DNA from: Spirosoma radiotolerans
GTDB taxonomy: Bacteria > Bacteroidota > Bacteroidia > Cytophagales > Spirosomataceae
Direction: 5' to 3'
DNA: 64,000 bases
Assembly (NCBI RefSeq): GCF_000974425.1
Contig: NZ_CP010429.1
Span: 2,728,001-2,792,000, forward strand
A program made the position numbers and the translations under genes. The notes beneath the pieces were generated by a model. It was not told the origin of the DNA and did no database searches. It worked only from the letters and a program-made list of their open reading frames with translations. This document shows, one piece after another, positions 1-8,800 of this stretch (positions are counted from its first letter, which is position 1; each line of letters begins with the position of its first letter).

Positions 1-521
1 TCGTTGGATAGCTGGAAAGTCAGTGTTGGGTCATAAATTTCCTTTTGCCTCACTTTGGCAATGTACTCCCGGGGCGACAGGTCGTGGGCGTATTTGTTAT
101 AGTTAGGAATACGGCCCCCTGCCAGAATACCTTTCAAATTAAGCGTTTCGCACACTTCCTTACGGGCGTCGTAGAGCCGCCGACCCAACCGTAAGTCGCG
201 GAAATCGGGATGCACGAAGACTTCAATCCCGTACATGTAATCGCCTTCGTCACTGTGGGTTTTGAAGGTATAGCCCCCCGTAATTTCTTCGTAGGTATGG
301 TTATCGCCAAACTGGTCATATTTCACCCGAATGGCCAGGGCACAAGCGACCACTTTCCCATCGACTTCGACGCAAAACTGGCCTTCGGGGAAAATATTGA
401 GTAGTTTGTTGATCTTACTTCTCTCCCAATAGTCGCCACCAATTCCGCTATATACTTCAATCATGGCCTCTTTGAGATCATGATAGTCTTCTTTCTGTAA
501 GGTTCTGGTTTGTATGTGCAT
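1..521 (-). CDS. GNAT-family N-acetyltransferase, N-terminal part (gene runs off the window)
   Basis: The visible 173 codons start at an ATG at 519-521 and stay open to the window edge. They encode an acetyltransferase fold: a region reading F-P-E-G-Q-F-C-V-E-V-D-G-K-V-V-A-C-A (beta strands 2 and 3), then Y-G-I-E-V-F-V-H-P, then R-D-L-R-L-G-R-R-L, which fits the acetyl-CoA pyrophosphate-binding loop. In Bacteroidota this sequence type is usually the front half of a protein of about 510 residues whose second half is a carbon-nitrogen hydrolase (nitrilase fold). That half would lie outside the window, so the fusion is inferred. The substrate is unknown. The next gene on the same strand, ltaE, lies 68 bases upstream, so the two could be co-transcribed. 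Confidence 0.85.
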   Translation of the reverse strand, partial: MHIQTRTLQKEDYHDLKEAMIEVYSGIGGDYWERSKINKLLNIFPEGQFCVEVDGKVVACALAIRVKYDQFGDNHTYEEITGGYTFKTHSDEGDYMYGIEVFVHPDFRDLRLGRRLYDARKEVCETLNLKGILAGGRIPNYNKYAHDLSPREYIAKVRQKEIYDPTLTFQLSN

Positions 522-589
522 AAGTAATTGTCTGAACCTAAATGGGTATGATTCTGCTGACGGACGGTGGGATGAAGCAAGGGATTGAA

Positions 590-1615
590 TCAGGCAAAAT
601 CGGGGCTCAGTATTGTTTCCATCCCCGCTACCATCTCGTCGGTAAAATCTAAATGCGTAACGAACCGCACTAAATGTTTGCCAAACGTGATGCAGCGAAT
701 CCCTTTTGTTTCTAAAGAAGCAACATAGTCGGCAGCTAATATGGTTTCGGGAAGCCGGAAAATGACAATATTCGTGTCGATGGGAAGGATTTCTTCAACC
801 TCGGGTAAGCGTTCGAGCATCGCCCCGATTTTGCGGGCTCGGGAATGGTCCTGTTTCAGGCGATCGATGTGGTGGTCGAGGGCGTAAATACCGGCAGCCG
901 CCAGAAATCCGGCCTGTCGCCAGCCGCCACCCATGAGTTTCCGGAAGCGCCGGGCCTGCCGAATAAAATCGGCCTTACCGAGCAGGAGTGACCCCACCGG
1001 GCAGCCCAGCCCTTTCGACAAACAAATACTGATCGAGTCGAAAAGTTGCCCATAAGCCACCGTCGGCTCACCTGTCTCAATCAAGGCGTTGAAAAGCCTG
1101 GCGCCATCCAGATGCAGAATCAGCCCGTTTTCATCGCAAACTTTCCGAATGGCTGCAATTTCGGGAACGGTATAGTAGCAGCCTCCGCCTTTATTCACGG
1201 TGTTTTCCAGGACCACCAACCGGGAGATAGGCTTGTGGGCATCGGCTGGATTGTATATATACTCGCGAATCAGCTCGGGGGTAATCTTGCCGCGCTGGCC
1301 GTGAATCAGGCTAACCGATGCCAGCGCATTGACAGAAATACCACCCCCTTCATACTGGTAAACGTGCGACAGATAATCGCAGATAACATCATCGCCGGGG
1401 CGAGTATGTGTACGAATGGCGAGTTGGTTGGTCATCGTACCCGATGCACAGAAAAGGGCCGCTTCCATCCCGAACAAAGCGGCAGCTTTAGCCTCGAGCG
1501 CATTTACGGTTGGGTCATCGCCAAGCACATCGTCGCCGAGAGGAGCAGAAAACATAGCCTCGCGCATAGCGGGCGTGGGTTGTGTAACGGTATCGCTACG
1601 AAGGTCAATAAGCAT
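590..1615 (-). CDS. ltaE: low-specificity L-threonine aldolase
   Basis: A PLP enzyme of 341 residues that cleaves L-threonine or L-allo-threonine to glycine and acetaldehyde in the cytoplasm. The sequence opens with the family hallmark D-L-R-S-D-T-V-T. His84 in the [12 protein letters not shown] segment is placed to stack on the cofactor ring. Asp170 and Arg173 (H-L-D-G-A-R) bind the pyridine nitrogen and the substrate carboxylate, and Lys201 (C-L-S-K-G-L-G) is the Schiff-base lysine. Length is normal for the family. The ATG start directly precedes the conserved N-terminus. A TAnnTTTG-type box lies 45 bases upstream. It may share a transcript with the acetyltransferase gene downstream. Confidence 0.95.
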   Translation of the reverse strand: MLIDLRSDTVTQPTPAMREAMFSAPLGDDVLGDDPTVNALEAKAAALFGMEAALFCASGTMTNQLAIRTHTRPGDDVICDYLSHVYQYEGGGISVNALASVSLIHGQRGKITPELIREYIYNPADAHKPISRLVVLENTVNKGGGCYYTVPEIAAIRKVCDENGLILHLDGARLFNALIETGEPTVAYGQLFDSISICLSKGLGCPVGSLLLGKADFIRQARRFRKLMGGGWRQAGFLAAAGIYALDHHIDRLKQDHSRARKIGAMLERLPEVEEILPIDTNIVIFRLPETILAADYVASLETKGIRCITFGKHLVRFVTHLDFTDEMVAGMETILSPDFA

Positions 1616-1659
1616 TTGTTTCGTGATCAGGCTGTATGAACGAGCAAGTTAAGAACAGA

Positions 1660-1667
1660 CAAAGTTA
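1660..1667 (-). promoter_or_regulatory. candidate -7 promoter box for ltaE
   Basis: On the minus strand this reads TAACTTTG, an exact match to the Bacteroidota -7 consensus TAnnTTTG. It would place the transcript start near 1653, about 38 bases before the ltaE start codon. No clear -33 TTG is seen at the expected spacing, so the call rests on one element. Confidence 0.4.
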
Positions 1668-1853
1668 CGGCAGAAACATTTTTATAGTCTTTATGCTAGT
1701 TAAACAGCTAGTTGGTTAAGAATCAGGGATGAGAAAATTTGCCTGGTTTGCTTTTGAGTCACATACCACTATTTTTGAGCAACCTTTTACACCTATTGCC
1801 GTCTCAACGCAATACGCCAACTCTGGTGTCTATACTAATCTCTGGCTTTGCCT

Positions 1854-2813
1854 ATGTTAACGAATAAAACTCCCTGGATCATCCTGCTGGTCTTATGGAT
1901 GATCGGTTCCACTTGGTGGCACGTTTGTAAAATAAAGCAGCTTTGCGGAAATGACCCCGCGCCCGTAGAAACAGCTGTTGAGCCCGAATTATATACAACG
2001 CCCGCCGGTGCGGATGGGTTTACTATTGCGGATGGCAATCTCTTTCGGCTCAATTTGCCAGGTAACTTCAGCTTCGCCAAATCAGGGGCCAACGCCAATA
2101 TGAATTCATTGGGTGGATCGCTGGAAACGATGGTTGCCTACCTGAAAGCGAATCCCGGCCGAACGCTTCAGATTATTGGCTATTATACGCCCGGCGAGAC
2201 CAATACAACCACGTTCCCGAATCTGGGGCTGGCTCGTGCCGAAGGATTCAAACAATACCTGGTGCAGCAGGGCATTCCGGCTTCATCACTAACAACAAAA
2301 GGCGTGGAACGAAATCTGCCTTTTACGGCTAAAGGCGACTCGTTGGTGGGTGGGCTCGATTTTGCCTTCTCGGGTATGAACCCCGCGCCTGCCGATACGG
2401 CTACGACAGCTCCCATAGTGATGAATGAACCAACAACCGAGAAAGAATTGGCCGAGTCGCAAAAGTTTACGTCCGTATTCAAGCCCATTGATTTGTACTT
2501 CCCATTGGGAGAAGCTACCTACATCAAAACAGACGAAACCAAAAAGTTTTTTGAGGAAGCTACCAAATACCTGACCGAGCATAAAGACAAAAAACTCCTC
2601 CTGACTGGCTATACCGACAACACCGGTCCTGATGAGATGAACCTGCGTCTTTCCCGCGACCGGGCCAACCGGGTGAAAATGAAATTGCATAAACTCGGCA
2701 TCGATTCTGACCAAGTCATCGTTGCGGCCAAAGGTGAAGCAGAGCCCAAAGCCGATAACAGTACCCCTTCGGGCCGTAAGGCCAATCGTCGGGTTACGGT
2801 CGTGATCCAGTAA
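1854..2813 (+). CDS. OmpA-family protein with two OmpA-like domains
   Basis: A 319-residue envelope protein. An N-terminal hydrophobic segment (I-I-L-L-V-L-W-M-I-G) anchors or exports it. The C-terminal ~110 residues are a clear OmpA/peptidoglycan-binding domain with the L-L-T-G-Y-T-D-N-T-G core, the L-S-x-x-R-A-x-x-V helix and a closing N-R-R-V-T-V-V. A weaker copy of the same fold lies near residues 70-165 (L-Q-I-I-G-Y-Y-T-P-G, then L-A-R-A-E-G-F-K-Q-Y-L-V). The protein therefore looks like a tandem of one degenerate and one intact domain. The start is ATG 1854; a TTG six bases upstream is also in frame. It is followed by two membrane-anchored HhH genes on the same strand with 70-80 base gaps, so a three-gene operon is likely. 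It probably binds the cell wall; the specific role is unknown. Confidence 0.85.
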   Translation: MLTNKTPWIILLVLWMIGSTWWHVCKIKQLCGNDPAPVETAVEPELYTTPAGADGFTIADGNLFRLNLPGNFSFAKSGANANMNSLGGSLETMVAYLKANPGRTLQIIGYYTPGETNTTTFPNLGLARAEGFKQYLVQQGIPASSLTTKGVERNLPFTAKGDSLVGGLDFAFSGMNPAPADTATTAPIVMNEPTTEKELAESQKFTSVFKPIDLYFPLGEATYIKTDETKKFFEEATKYLTEHKDKKLLLTGYTDNTGPDEMNLRLSRDRANRVKMKLHKLGIDSDQVIVAAKGEAEPKADNSTPSGRKANRRVTVVIQ

Positions 2814-2892
2814 AATTCTTTTTAAACCGGTTTTTGTTACCGCTCAGGTCTTTGCCGCCTTGGCAAACGTTAACCGATAAACGATTATCTGT

Positions 2893-3387
2893 ATGTTTGA
2901 TATGAATCCCCTCAACTTACCCGATGCTCAACTGCAGCAAATGATTATGCTGATTGTGGCTGGCGTGTTGGGTTTTATTATTGGTTATGTCTCCCGACAA
3001 GAGACCATCCGTCAACTGGAAGGTGACCTGGCCAGTACAGAACGGGCGGTGGAGGACTGTTATCGAAAACCAGCCGTTCTGGTTAGTGATACGAACGATG
3101 AAGAAACCATCGTACTAAATCGTATTCGTGCGCGGGCTGGCGAAATTAATCTTACCCGGATTGGACTGGCCTCGCCTACCGATGCCGACGACCTCAAGGT
3201 CATTGTGGGCATTGGGCCGTTTCTGGAGAAAAAGCTACACGCCATCGGTATTTATACCTTTCGGCAGATCGCGAATTTTAACGCAGATGACATCGATCAG
3301 ATCAACGATCTCATTGAGTTTTTCCCCGGTCGAATTGTACGCGATAATTGGGTCGGTCAGGCCGCAGAATTGGCTAAAAATAACTAA
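2893..3387 (+). CDS. membrane-anchored helix-hairpin-helix protein (copy 1)
   Basis: 164 residues. One transmembrane helix (about residues 16-34, M-I-M-L-I-V-A-G-V-L-G-F-I-I-G) is followed by a short charged, probably coiled stretch and then a compact helix-hairpin-helix domain at about 99-157 with the hairpin I-V-G-I-G-P-F-L-E-K-K-L. The fold resembles the small HhH/H3TH domains of the flap-endonuclease-like and L21-associated families, which usually contact nucleic acid or protein. No nuclease active site is present. The last ~86 residues are closely similar to the C-terminus of the next gene. A second Met at residue 4 is an alternative start. Function unknown; context is an OmpA-family protein upstream. 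Confidence 0.75.
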   Translation: MFDMNPLNLPDAQLQQMIMLIVAGVLGFIIGYVSRQETIRQLEGDLASTERAVEDCYRKPAVLVSDTNDEETIVLNRIRARAGEINLTRIGLASPTDADDLKVIVGIGPFLEKKLHAIGIYTFRQIANFNADDIDQINDLIEFFPGRIVRDNWVGQAAELAKNN

Positions 3388-3461
3388 CCTGCGAGTTAAT
3401 TCTGCTAATTCTCTGGCTGGCTACAGCGAAATAAAATAAGACCTTAAACCAAAATCCTGTT

Positions 3462-4142
3462 ATGTTTGGATTAGATCCTTTAAATCAGACGGTGGCGTTC
3501 ACCGAGATCGTACTCTTACTGGCACTTGCTGCGTTTGTTGGGTGGCTGTTGGGCCGTTTGGTGCGCGCTAGTCGGGTTAGCGCCCTGCGGAAGGCAATTA
3601 TTGATAAAGAAACTGAATTGGCAGATTGCCGCCAATCCAAAACGGGCGGCCGTTCTGCCCAGGTAGTTGCGCCCCATGTTTCCAGAGTGGACGTTCCACC
3701 GCCCTTTGTTCATGCAGATCCCCTGCTGCCCGCCTTCTCGAACGACGATACCCCCGAGTTAATTGATGAACACTCGATTGTTGACAGTGCCTATACAACA
3801 TCTACTATCATACCAATACTTCCGGTAAGTGCCGACGTTCCTGATAATTCAGAAGCGGCCGTCCTAAGCCGGATTGCCGCTCGCGCTGGTGAAGTAAACT
3901 TCGACCGGATTGGTCGCGCTGTAGCGACTGAAGCCGATGATTTAAAAGATATTGTGGGTGTCGGGCCATTCCTGGAGCGAAAGCTGCACAGTCTGGGCAT
4001 CTATACGTTCCGGCAGATCGCGAATTTTACTAATGAAGATATCGATAAAGTAAATGAGCTGATCGAATTTTTTCCCGGCCGTATTGAGCGCGACAACTGG
4101 GTTGAGCAGGCAAAAGAGTTTTACGAACGTAAGGCCAGATAG
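3462..4142 (+). CDS. membrane-anchored helix-hairpin-helix protein (copy 2)
   Basis: 226 residues and a tandem paralogue of the preceding gene. The transmembrane helix is at about residues 14-31 (V-L-L-L-A-L-A-A-F-V-G-W-L-L-G), and the same C-terminal domain (V-G-V-G-P-F-L-E-R-K-L, then G-I-Y-T-F-R-Q-I-A-N-F, then I-E-F-F-P-G-R-I) closes the protein. It differs from copy 1 by about 60 extra residues of proline-rich, probably unstructured linker between membrane and domain, as if the same head were held further from the membrane. The gene ends 23 bases before a perfect 32-base palindrome that should terminate the operon. Function unknown. Confidence 0.75.
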   Translation: MFGLDPLNQTVAFTEIVLLLALAAFVGWLLGRLVRASRVSALRKAIIDKETELADCRQSKTGGRSAQVVAPHVSRVDVPPPFVHADPLLPAFSNDDTPELIDEHSIVDSAYTTSTIIPILPVSADVPDNSEAAVLSRIAARAGEVNFDRIGRAVATEADDLKDIVGVGPFLERKLHSLGIYTFRQIANFTNEDIDKVNELIEFFPGRIERDNWVEQAKEFYERKAR

Positions 4143-4165
4143 TCTTCTCTTACCAAAATGAAGCC

Positions 4166-4197
4166 AATGACCCGACAGATTAATCTGTCGGGTCATT
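4166..4197. terminator. perfect 32-base palindrome between convergent genes
   Basis: A 32-base perfect inverted repeat (arms beginning AATGACCCGACAGA) lies between the ends of the HhH gene (plus strand) and the endonuclease III gene (minus strand). Its position and symmetry suit a terminator acting in both directions, although no long T-run follows on either side. Confidence 0.7.
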
Positions 4198-4217
4198 GTT
4201 GTTTCTGAACGGATTGA

Positions 4218-4976
4218 TCACACATCGGTTGATTTCTTTTTCCGGACGGGCGTACTACTGAGTATGGCCGTTCTTCCCGACTGATAAAAGTCGCACATAG
4301 GTTGTAAAACGCACGCATGGCATTTGGGGTCGTACCAGCTACACACGCGCTGGCCATGCCAGTAAAAATGCTTGTGAAAGTTGAATAAGGCTAAGGCATC
4401 CTGGGGCAGATACCCCAACAGGATAGCGTGTGCTTTTTCGGCGCTCACTTTTGGGCCAATTAGTCCGAGCCGCTGGGTAACCCGGTGAACGTGTGTATCG
4501 ACGGGAAGGACGGGCTTATGAAACGTAAAGAGCAGCAAAATAGTCGACGTTTTTAAGCCGATACCCGGCAGGCGTGTCAGCCAGTTCATGGCTTCTTCAG
4601 TCGATAGGTCACCCAGGAAGTCAATATTGGCCGTTCCTCTTTCCCGAAACAGATGGGTAAGCAGATTCTGGATGTAAGGTGCTTTTATTTCGGGATAGTT
4701 CGCTGTTTTAATGGCGTCGATCAACTCGGAAAGCGGGGCGTCACGCACCTGCTCCCAAGCCGGAAATCGTTCCCGCATCGTGCGATAAGCTGTTACTTCA
4801 TTGGCATGCGTTGTGCGGTGCGATAAAATAGTGCCGATTAACTCGTGCATGGGGTCAGAATACCCTTTAATAGCCTGTATGCCGTATTCCTGATTCAAAC
4901 GTTCATGGGCGTCGAGCGTTTTGGCGGCTAAAGAAGAACTGAATTGCATACAGAAACAAACCGGGCTTAGAATCAT
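4218..4976 (-). CDS. nth: endonuclease III-family DNA glycosylase/AP lyase
   Basis: A 252-residue base-excision-repair enzyme that removes oxidised pyrimidines and nicks abasic sites. The helix-hairpin-helix L-P-G-I-G-L-K carries the catalytic lysine (Lys142), and V-D-T-H carries the catalytic aspartate (Asp160). The iron-sulfur loop is intact: Cys212, 219, 222 and 228 in the canonical C-x6-C-x2-C-x5-C spacing. In place of the L-S-A-Q-A-T-D segment of E. coli Nth it has L-S-H-R-T-T-H, so it belongs to a side branch and its base preference may differ. Met10 (start at 4949) is an alternative and perhaps better start, since the first nine residues are not part of the fold. Confidence 0.88.
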   Translation of the reverse strand: MILSPVCFCMQFSSSLAAKTLDAHERLNQEYGIQAIKGYSDPMHELIGTILSHRTTHANEVTAYRTMRERFPAWEQVRDAPLSELIDAIKTANYPEIKAPYIQNLLTHLFRERGTANIDFLGDLSTEEAMNWLTRLPGIGLKTSTILLLFTFHKPVLPVDTHVHRVTQRLGLIGPKVSAEKAHAILLGYLPQDALALFNFHKHFYWHGQRVCSWYDPKCHACVLQPMCDFYQSGRTAILSSTPVRKKKSTDV

Positions 4977-5054
4977 GCGTGTGCCATGTCAACCCGGTAT
5001 GAACGAGAATGTTTTTGCCCCGGCCTACACGTCTTTGCCCAGCCATAGAAATTA

Positions 5055-5110
5055 AAAGTCCCTATCGGCTGGTCATCTACGTGCGTAAATGACCAGCCGA
5101 TAGGGACTTT
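5055..5110. terminator. 22-bp-stem hairpin behind the LytTR gene
   Basis: Two perfectly complementary 22-base arms (left arm starts AAAGTCCCTATCGGCTGG) flank a 12-base loop. The element lies 75 bases past the stop of the minus-strand LytTR gene and upstream of nth, so it most likely ends the LytTR transcript. The stem is unusually long for a simple terminator. Confidence 0.65.
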
Positions 5111-5184
5111 ACCGACTATTTATCGACAAGCAAACCCGTCGATCTACCAATCAACGGATTAAGCCGAACCGGATAAATACCCGT

Positions 5185-5580
5185 CTAGTTCAGATTTGGG
5201 CGGTTGTTGGCCAACTGCCGCCTGACTAAGCTCCAGCGACGACGCGAAACGGGCAGAACTTCACCTGTTGTCAGATGAACCAGACCACCTGTGTCTGTTC
5301 GTTCAAGCCGTTCCACAAAGCGCCGGTTAACAACACAGTTACGGTGGAGACGTATAAATAATTCGGTGGGTAGTTGCGGAGAGTAATATTTTAGGGTGCG
5401 CGGCATGAGCATCCGTTTACCATCGGCCCAGTTCAACCAGCTATAATTGGCAACAGCCTGCAGATAGACCAGATCCGTTACGGAAAAAAACTGCCGCCCT
5501 GTTTCGCGCAAATAGAGCTTTAATGGAGGCCACTCAACTGGAGTAGACCGATTCGAAAAGGAAAAGGTGGACATGGACAT
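5185..5580 (-). CDS. stand-alone LytTR DNA-binding protein
   Basis: 131 residues, almost entirely one LytTR domain (about residues 25-125). Recognisable parts are V-T-D-L-V-Y-L-Q-A-V-A-N-Y-S-W-L, L-P-T-E-L-F-I-R-L-H-R-N-C-V-V-N-R-R-F-V and L-P-V-S-R-R-R. These domains bind direct repeats in promoters through loops rather than a helix-turn-helix. There is no receiver domain and no membrane segment, so it is not a normal response regulator. It is either constitutive or controlled by a partner encoded elsewhere. Met3 is an alternative start. No histidine kinase of the LytS type is adjacent. Confidence 0.85.
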   Translation of the reverse strand: MSMSTFSFSNRSTPVEWPPLKLYLRETGRQFFSVTDLVYLQAVANYSWLNWADGKRMLMPRTLKYYSPQLPTELFIRLHRNCVVNRRFVERLERTDTGGLVHLTTGEVLPVSRRRWSLVRRQLANNRPNLN

Positions 5581-5823
5581 AAGCGAGAGTATTGCCTTCA
5601 GACACTATGGATAAAAGTAACTGATGCAATACTAAAGCTCCTGAACGCCTAACCCTTGCTCATTCGTAACACCGACTATGAAATTTGTAACATCACATTT
5701 GAAAGCTTTCATTTATGATTTAGGAAGCAACCAAAATGCTGTATTTCTATTGTTTAATGAATCGAATAGTCGAAAATAATAATAAAGCCAACTGAAAAAT
5801 ACGCGGCAGGCTGTTCTGTTAGC

Positions 5824-8800
5824 TTACCGCATAATCTCCTGCCGATGTTGTTCGACGTATTCGGATGGGGTCATCAGGTAATGATCTTTGAATACTTTTG
5901 AGAAATAAGCCGGTGTATCAAACCCGACGCGGTCGGCAACTTCAGAAACAGAAACGCCTGTCAGCAGGAGTTCGGCGGCACGTTTTAACCGAACTGCCCG
6001 AATAAGCTCATTGGGTGTTAACCCAGTCATGGCTTTTACTTTCCGGTTCAGATGCATGCGGCTCATACCAATGGCCATGGCCAGCGGTTCAACACCAAAG
6101 GTTGAATCGTCCAGATGAGTTTCGAGCAAGGTGTATACCCGATTCATAAAGTCATCTTCCGGGGCCTCACTGGCCGTGGGTAGGTAGCCTTCACGCAGTA
6201 ACTGGGTTCGATAATAGTGGCGAACCTGTTGCTGATGGGCCATGCGGTTCCGAACACGCCCGAGTAGCTCATTCACTTGGAAAGGCTTGGGTAAATAATC
6301 GTCGGCTCCAGCCGTCAGGCCTTCGATCCGGCTCTCGGCAGAGACTTTGGCCGTCAACAGCAGAATGGGAATGTGGCTGGTAATCGGATTGCTTTTTAGC
6401 TCGCGGCAAAGCTCATACCCATTGAGTTCAGGCATGAGCACATCGCTGATGATCAGGTCCGGCCCGTTTGCAATAGCCGCGTCAACACCGGCCCGCCCGT
6501 TGTTAACGCGTTTCACCGTCCATTCCATCTGCAACGTCGTTACAATGAACTCCGCGATATCATCGTCATCCTCAACTACCAATATTTGGGGTGATTTATC
6601 GACTTTGAAGGTCTGGCTACCGGCTGTCTGCTCGTAGGTAGTGATTGGCTTTTCGGTGCCTGCGGGCGTTGTCACGAGTTCGGCCCGCGCTTGTCGGCAG
6701 GGTAATTCGACGGTGAATGTAGTGCCCAGGCTTGGGGTACTTTCCACCGAAACAGTACCATGCATCATCTCGACAAGTTCTTTTACCAGTGCCAAGCCAA
6801 TCCCTGAACCGCCTACCGAGCGTTCAGTCATGGGATCTGCCTGGTAAAAGCGATTGAAGATGTGAGGCAACTGGTGTTCTGGAATGCCAGCGCCGGTATT
6901 GTATACGACTAGTCGGATAAGGTCCGTATTCGCCGAAGTAGCCAGAATTGGATCAATTGGCATTACATACGTTGAGACGTTGATCACCCCGTGGTCATCT
7001 GTAAATTTCAGAGCGTTTGACAACAGGTTGGTGATGATCTTTTCGATTTTATCCGGGTCAAACCAGTAATAAGGCTGATTAAAGTGATGCGCCTGCTGCA
7101 TCTGGATGTGTTTGCGCTGCGCTTCGTCGGTAAAGACGGCCACGGTGCGTTTGACGAAATCCGGTAAATCGGCGGGCGTGGGCGTTATGGTCAGGTTTCC
7201 GGCGTCTAGTTTGGCCAGGTCAAGTAACTCGTTGATTAAGCGAAGTAGCCGGTTGGCATTTCGATAAATAAGGGACAGGCGCCCGTGGTAAGGGGAATCG
7301 CTGGAATCATTCAGCACCTGTTCCAGAGGGGTGAGAATCAGGGTTAAAGGCGTTCGGAACTCGTGCGTAATGTTTGAAAAGAAACGTGATTTTATTTCGT
7401 CCAGGTGTTTTAACTGAACCGACTCTTGCTCGCGTAATTCCATGCGGCTTCTCAGGCGTATGCGGTTGATGCGAATGCGCAGGAAAAGAACAATGGCACC
7501 GATCAGGAGGAGGGCATAGGCCAGATAAGCCCACCAGGTTGCCCAAAGAGGAGGATCAATAACGATGCGCAACGAATGCGTGTACGGACTCCAGACACTC
7601 GACGTATTGGAGGCATTGACAACAAACGTATACGTGCTGGGTGGCAGGTTGGTATAGGTTGCCGTTGACTGATTACCACTGTAAACCCAGTCTCTGTCCA
7701 GGCCGACCAGTTTATATCGATACTGATTCTTGTGGGTCTGGTTAAATTCAAGGGCTGCAAAGTCAATGGACAGGAAGTTTTGCTTGTGAGTCAGCGTAAT
7801 TTCTGTCGTTTCATTGACATCCCGGTTCAGGGGTGAACCGGGTGTGATAGCCGTCACTATCTGATTGTTGATGCGTAAGGCTGTCAGAGCGACCCTTGGC
7901 TTTACGGGGTCTTCGCTCACTCTTCGGGGATCGAAGGCTGTATAACCGCCTGTGCCACCAAAGATGAGCCGACCATCAGGGAGCGCAACATCATGAAACT
8001 GCTTGAACTCTTCGCCGGGTAAACCATCGTCGGCCATGTAGTTCCGGGCTTCGAACGTACGTGTATCAAATCGGCATAATCCCCGATTGGTGCTGAGCCA
8101 TAAATGACCATCGCTCCCCGTCCGAATGGCGTAAATCACATTATTGGAAAGCACCTGCCCAACCGTAAACCGCTGGATTTTACCCGTCATTTTATCCAGT
8201 CGACACAACCCTTCCCCAAACGTACCGATCCAGAGGTAGTTGTAGTGAAGCGGGTCCTGTGCCAGACACAGAAGGGCGTCGCCGGGCAATGTTCTGGCAT
8301 CGTTGCCACCACTATGCCAGTGAATAAGCCGCTTGAGAGACAGGTCGGCGCGCAACAGACCATGATTTTTAGTCGCCAAGTAGACCCGCCCACCATCGAC
8401 CACCATGGCCATAATTTCGTAGGGATGGCTAGGAGGGAGGGGTAACGGAAACGCGGTAAAGGTTTCCTGATCCGGATTGTGCCGGACAACTGCCTGGTTG
8501 TGTGGACCCAATAAACCCCACAGTTCGCCCTGGGCTCCAGTTGCTAAGGCGCTTAAGCGAAACTCGCCGTTCGGAAGCCAGCGTTGCTCAATACCTTTTG
8601 GCAACACAGGGGCAAATGCTTTTCGAAAGGCGTTGTACCGATAGGGCGCTATTTGGGGCGTCGTAATCCATAGGTTTTTACGGCGGTCGAATTGATACCG
8701 CATACTGGCCGACGATTGCTGCCTGATAACTGGTGGAATGGCATCCAGCGGTACGCTGAACTGCTGCGTCAGCCAGTCAGTCTGGAAGTTCTGACTATAC

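Noticed and set aside
1046-1639. 197-codon open frame on the plus strand opposite ltaE
   Set aside because: It is wholly antisense to the well-supported threonine aldolase gene and shows no recognisable protein family.
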